Assembly: GCF_000092025.1 (NCBI RefSeq)
Contig: NC_003063.2
Span: 1,865,501-1,929,500, forward strand
Source of the DNA: Agrobacterium fabrum str. C58
GTDB lineage: Bacteria > Pseudomonadota > Alphaproteobacteria > Rhizobiales > Rhizobiaceae
Direction of reading: 5' to 3'
Length of the DNA: 64,000 bases
Shown: piece after piece, positions 61,269-64,000 of the stretch
How the letters are laid out: each line of letters opens with the position of its first letter
Position numbering within the stretch: the stretch's first letter is position 1
Notes under the pieces: generated by a model
Seen by the model: the letters and a program-made list of their open reading frames with translations, nothing else
Database searches by the model: none
Told to the model about the DNA's origin: nothing
Made by a program: the position numbers and the translations under genes

Positions 61269-62278
61269 GCTGCGTCTCCCATTTTTACAGTGTTTTCGAT
61301 GATTTGGCCGCTGCCGGCGTCTTTCGCGCGGGTAAAGGCGAGATTGGCGATGGCGGTGTCCTGCACGCCGGTGCCGGTCAGATCGGCAAAGGTGATGTCG
61401 TCGTTCGAGCGTCGGCCCTGCGCCTTGCCGGCGATGATGGCTCCAAGCTCCGGAAAGGGCTGATCCGGCGCGACACGACCTGCGGCGATGGCATGATGTA
61501 GTTCACCGAGAATGCGGGTCTGCGACAGCCGGTCCGCGACATAGCGCGCTTTGGCAAACACGGCCGGATCGATCTCGTTTTTGTGTTCGGCATCCGATCC
61601 CATGGCCGTCAGATGCTGGCCTTCTTCCAGCCAGTCGGCGAGCAGGATCGGCGTCTCGGCCGGTGTCGTGGTGACGATGATGTCGGCTCCTTGCAGAGCG
61701 GCTCGGGGATCGGTCATCGCGATAACGTCGATACCGTGCTCTCTGGCGAAATCGCTGGCCAGCTTCTCGGCCCGGTCATGGTTCCGGGCCCAAATCCGCG
61801 CTGATCTGATTGGGCGCGCCAGCGTCAGGGCTTCAAGCTGCAGACGCGCCTGCATGCCCGCCCCGAAAATCGCTGCGACGGAAGCGTCCTCGCGGGCGAG
61901 ATGCCGTGCTGCGACTGCACCGGCTGCAGCGGTGCGCACATCGGTAAGATAACCGTTGTCGAGAAGCATGGCGTCCACTAGTCCGGTCCTGGCGCTGAAG
62001 AGGATCATCAGCCCGTTCAGGCTCGGCAGACCGAGCTTGGGATTGTCGAAGAAACCCGGGCTGACCTTGATGGCGAATCCGTCGAAACCAGGCACATAGG
62101 CCGTCTTCACATCCACCTCGCCACGAAACTCAGGGATATCGAGCCGCAGGATCGGCGGCATGGCGACAGCCTCCGTAGCAAGCGCCGAAAAGGCCCGCTC
62201 GACACAATCGATCGCGGAGAGGTCGAGCTTCACGACAGCGCGCAGATCTTTTTCGGTTAGGATGTTGATTTGGCTCAT
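61265..62278 (-). CDS. eutC: Ectoine utilization protein EutC, ornithine cyclodeaminase-like
   Basis: A 337-residue protein of the ornithine cyclodeaminase/mu-crystallin family. The NAD(P) site is AAIFGAGMQARLQLEALTLARPIRSARIW, and FAIKVSPGFFDNPKLGLPS is the N-terminal active-site region. In ectoine clusters EutC and EutB are thought to handle the hydroxyectoine branch; biochemical proof is limited. It overlaps both neighbours by four bases. Confidence 0.88.
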   Translation of the reverse strand: MSQINILTEKDLRAVVKLDLSAIDCVERAFSALATEAVAMPPILRLDIPEFRGEVDVKTAYVPGFDGFAIKVSPGFFDNPKLGLPSLNGLMILFSARTGLVDAMLLDNGYLTDVRTAAAGAVAARHLAREDASVAAIFGAGMQARLQLEALTLARPIRSARIWARNHDRAEKLASDFAREHGIDVIAMTDPRAALQGADIIVTTTPAETPILLADWLEEGQHLTAMGSDAEHKNEIDPAVFAKARYVADRLSQTRILGELHHAIAAGRVAPDQPFPELGAIIAGKAQGRRSNDDITFADLTGTGVQDTAIANLAFTRAKDAGSGQIIENTVKMGDAA

Positions 62279-63294
62279 GCGACTCCCCCGTCGATGATCG
62301 TCTTGTGGACCGCCGGATCGATATTCCCGCCCGATACGATGATGGCGGCAGGGCCGCTCACCGCGATCTTGCCGGCGAGGATTGCTGCGAAGCCAACGGC
62401 GCCCGCGCCTTCCACTCTCAGGTCTTCCTCGCGGGATGCATGGCAGATGCCGGTCGCGATTTCATCTTCGGAGACCAGCACGATCTCATCGAGAAGTGTC
62501 TTGCAAAGTGCAAAGGTCACGCGGTTTGCCAGTCCAATCCCGCCGCCAAGCGAATCCGCCAGCGTTTCTTCCTCGCAAACCGAGACGGGGCGGCCGGCTT
62601 TCACTGACGCATGCATGGCCGCACCTCGTTCCATGGAAATGCCGATAACCCGCGCCCTTGGCTTCAGCGCCTTCACCGCAACGGCGATACCGCCCGCAAG
62701 GCCACCGCCCGATAGAGGAACGAGAATTGTCGCCAGTTCAGGCATGTCTTCAACGACCTCGAGGCCGATAGTGCCCTGGCCGGCCACGACGTCAGCATGA
62801 TCGAAAGGTGGGATCGCGGTCAGGCCTCGGTTTTTTGTCAGGCGCTCCACTTCCTCCTGCGCATCATCCTGTGATCTGCCGACAATCCGGATTTCCGCGC
62901 CAAGCATGCGGATCGCCTCAACCTTGTTTGCCGGCACCAGCGCCGACATGCAGATCGTGGCGGGAATGCCGAGTTTGGCGGCGGCGTAAGCAACGGCCCG
63001 ACCATGGTTGCCCGTCGAGGCGGTGACTAGGCCACGCCGTCGCACCGCATCGTCAAGCGAGAGGATCGCGTTCATCGCGCCGCGCAGTTTGAAGGCGCCG
63101 ATAGGCTGAAGGGTTTCAAGTTTGAGATGAACAGGATGACCGCAGCGTTCGGAGAGAAACTCCGAGCGAACCAGCGGCGTGCGCTCCACCTGTCCCGAAA
63201 GCCGCGTTGCCGCCCGCTCTATCGCGGCCAGCGAGACCGGAAGCTGGTTTTTATCGGCGGATATGGACAGGTTTTCGCTCTTCATGATTGTCAT
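62275..63294 (-). CDS. eutB: Hydroxyectoine utilization dehydratase EutB
   Basis: A 339-residue fold-type II PLP enzyme resembling threonine dehydratase. The PLP lysine is in PIGAFKLRGAMNAI, the phosphate-binding loop in TASTGNHGRAVAYAA, and a Gly-rich cofactor loop in VPLSGGGLAGGIAVA. It is thought to convert hydroxylated diaminobutyrate derivatives. Starts at 63294 and 63285 are both possible; neither has a strong ribosome site. It follows the enuR gene after 67 bases that contain a long palindrome. Confidence 0.88.
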   Translation of the reverse strand: MTIMKSENLSISADKNQLPVSLAAIERAATRLSGQVERTPLVRSEFLSERCGHPVHLKLETLQPIGAFKLRGAMNAILSLDDAVRRRGLVTASTGNHGRAVAYAAAKLGIPATICMSALVPANKVEAIRMLGAEIRIVGRSQDDAQEEVERLTKNRGLTAIPPFDHADVVAGQGTIGLEVVEDMPELATILVPLSGGGLAGGIAVAVKALKPRARVIGISMERGAAMHASVKAGRPVSVCEEETLADSLGGGIGLANRVTFALCKTLLDEIVLVSEDEIATGICHASREEDLRVEGAGAVGFAAILAGKIAVSGPAAIIVSGGNIDPAVHKTIIDGGVA

Positions 63295-63310
63295 GTTGAG
63301 AGCGAAATAA

Positions 63311-63340
63311 AATCATGTCAATTATTATATTGTAATGATT
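63311..63340. promoter_or_regulatory. 30-bp imperfect palindrome, candidate EnuR operator
   Basis: AATCAT, GT, CAAT, TATTAT, ATTG, TA, ATGATT: both outer and inner arms are symmetric about the same centre. It lies just upstream of eutB and covers a TTGACA hexamer on the minus strand. MocR-type regulators bind such promoter-proximal sites. Confidence 0.6.
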
Positions 63341-63361
63341 CAATGATTTTGAGGCTTTACC

Positions 63362-64000
63362 TCAACCGATCGAACCTATGTCGTAAACCGGTGGCAATTG
63401 CTCGAATGTCTGCCGCACGGTGGTCAAGGCCCTGGCGAGGCTTGCATGATTGAGGCGGCCGCCCAGGCATATGCGAATGCCGCCACCATGGCCCGGACCG
63501 GCAATAAAGGGTTCTGATGGGGTTACCGCGACATTCTGGTTCGTGAGCGCGCGCACCAGACCATCCTCCGTCCAGCGTGGCGGAACCGTCAGCCAGGCGC
63601 AGAAGGAGAGGGGGTGGGTCGAGCCTATATGGTCGCCCAATATGTCCACGGCAATTTTTTGCCGCGCACGCGCTTCGGTGCGCTGGACATCCAGCAGCCG
63701 CCGTGCGGTGCCGTTTTCGACCCAACGCGTTGCGATTTCGGCGGTAAGATAGGTTCCGCTCCAGCTCGACACCCGCAGGATGGAGGCGGCGCGGATGGAA
63801 TAGGCGGGTGGCACGACGAGATAACCGACGCGCAGTCCGGTCAGCACTGTCTTGGTGAAGCTGGTGACGAAGAAGCCTAGGTCAGGTAGCATTTCTGTGA
63901 TGGATGGCAGATCATCCTCGATCATCGGACGGTAGACTTCGTCCTCAATGATAAAAATGCCGTACCGCTCGGCGATCGTGGCGATGGCCTGCCTTCGCGC
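63362..64000 (-). CDS. enuR: MocR/GntR-type PLP-dependent regulator EnuR, N-terminus beyond window
   Basis: The frame stays open to the window edge. The 212 visible residues are the C-terminal part of a fold-type I aminotransferase domain: FIIEDEVYRPM, then the PLP lysine in TSFTKTVLTGLRVGYLV, and GGIRICLGG near the end. The winged-helix N-terminus expected of MocR proteins is outside the window, so a plain aminotransferase cannot be excluded. Its place directly upstream of ectoine catabolic genes matches enuR, the repressor relieved by ectoine-derived metabolites bound to PLP. Confidence 0.8.
   Translation of the reverse strand, partial: ARRQAIATIAERYGIFIIEDEVYRPMIEDDLPSITEMLPDLGFFVTSFTKTVLTGLRVGYLVVPPAYSIRAASILRVSSWSGTYLTAEIATRWVENGTARRLLDVQRTEARARQKIAVDILGDHIGSTHPLSFCAWLTVPPRWTEDGLVRALTNQNVAVTPSEPFIAGPGHGGGIRICLGGRLNHASLARALTTVRQTFEQLPPVYDIGSIG

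Noticed and set aside
1..64000. CRISPR arrays, insertion sequences, prophage or integrated-element borders
   Set aside because: No regularly spaced repeats, transposase, integrase or tRNA-flanked junction were seen; composition looks uniform.

Overview
The window is a G+C-rich, densely coded stretch of an alphaproteobacterial genome, most likely a biovar 1 Agrobacterium (A. tumefaciens/A. fabrum group). The strongest pointers are a 289-residue ketose 3-epimerase (53912-54781) that matches, as I recall it, the structurally characterised A. tumefaciens D-psicose 3-epimerase, and a type B chloramphenicol acetyltransferase (40132-40761) of the kind first sequenced from A. tumefaciens. No rRNA, tRNA, insertion sequence, phage or CRISPR signature was seen. 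The gene content (nutrient uptake, catabolic operons, each with its own regulator) would suit a secondary chromosome; that is inference.

Left third (1-23 kb). A truncated Asp/Glu/hydantoin racemase is followed by a LysR regulator and the NAD-dependent molybdenum formate dehydrogenase operon fdsGBA-fdsD, then an oxalate/formate-type MFS carrier. A PhoQ/PhoP-like two-component system is divergent from a membrane-anchored OB-fold protein. A small envelope/stress operon (csbD, BON-like, DUF992) and a PAS-PAS-PAS-LuxR regulator precede a GntR-controlled peptide/glutathione-type ABC importer with a leaderless gamma-glutamyltransferase inside the operon.

Middle (23-46 kb). Single genes follow: a second CsbD protein, a GCG_CRPN-type exported protein, a Tat-exported superoxide dismutase, an orphan TctC-like binding protein, an ABC exporter and an ABC-F ATPase. 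Next comes a compact archaic (Csu-like, spore coat U) chaperone-usher pilus operon on the minus strand, then acnB, a chemoreceptor with a CheR/CheB docking tail, catB, and an AcoR-type regulator upstream of a 2,3-butanediol-type dehydrogenase and a class B flavin monooxygenase. The last operon has a clear sigma-54 promoter and a 30-bp palindromic upstream element.

Right third (46-64 kb). A LacI repressor is divergent from a rare-ketohexose operon: sugar ABC importer (binding protein, ATPase, two permeases), one uncharacterised tagatose-3-epimerase-family enzyme, a P-loop sugar kinase and D-psicose 3-epimerase. The window ends in a minus-strand ectoine/hydroxyectoine uptake and catabolism cluster (enuR partial, eutB, eutC, doeA, doeB, ehuB, ehuC, ehuD, ehuA).

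The most informative non-coding signals are the regulator sites: perfect or near-perfect palindromes sit at the expected promoter positions of the fds, GntR, acoR-target, LacI and ectoine units, and a strong G+C hairpin follows the solute-binding-protein gene in all three complete ABC import operons.
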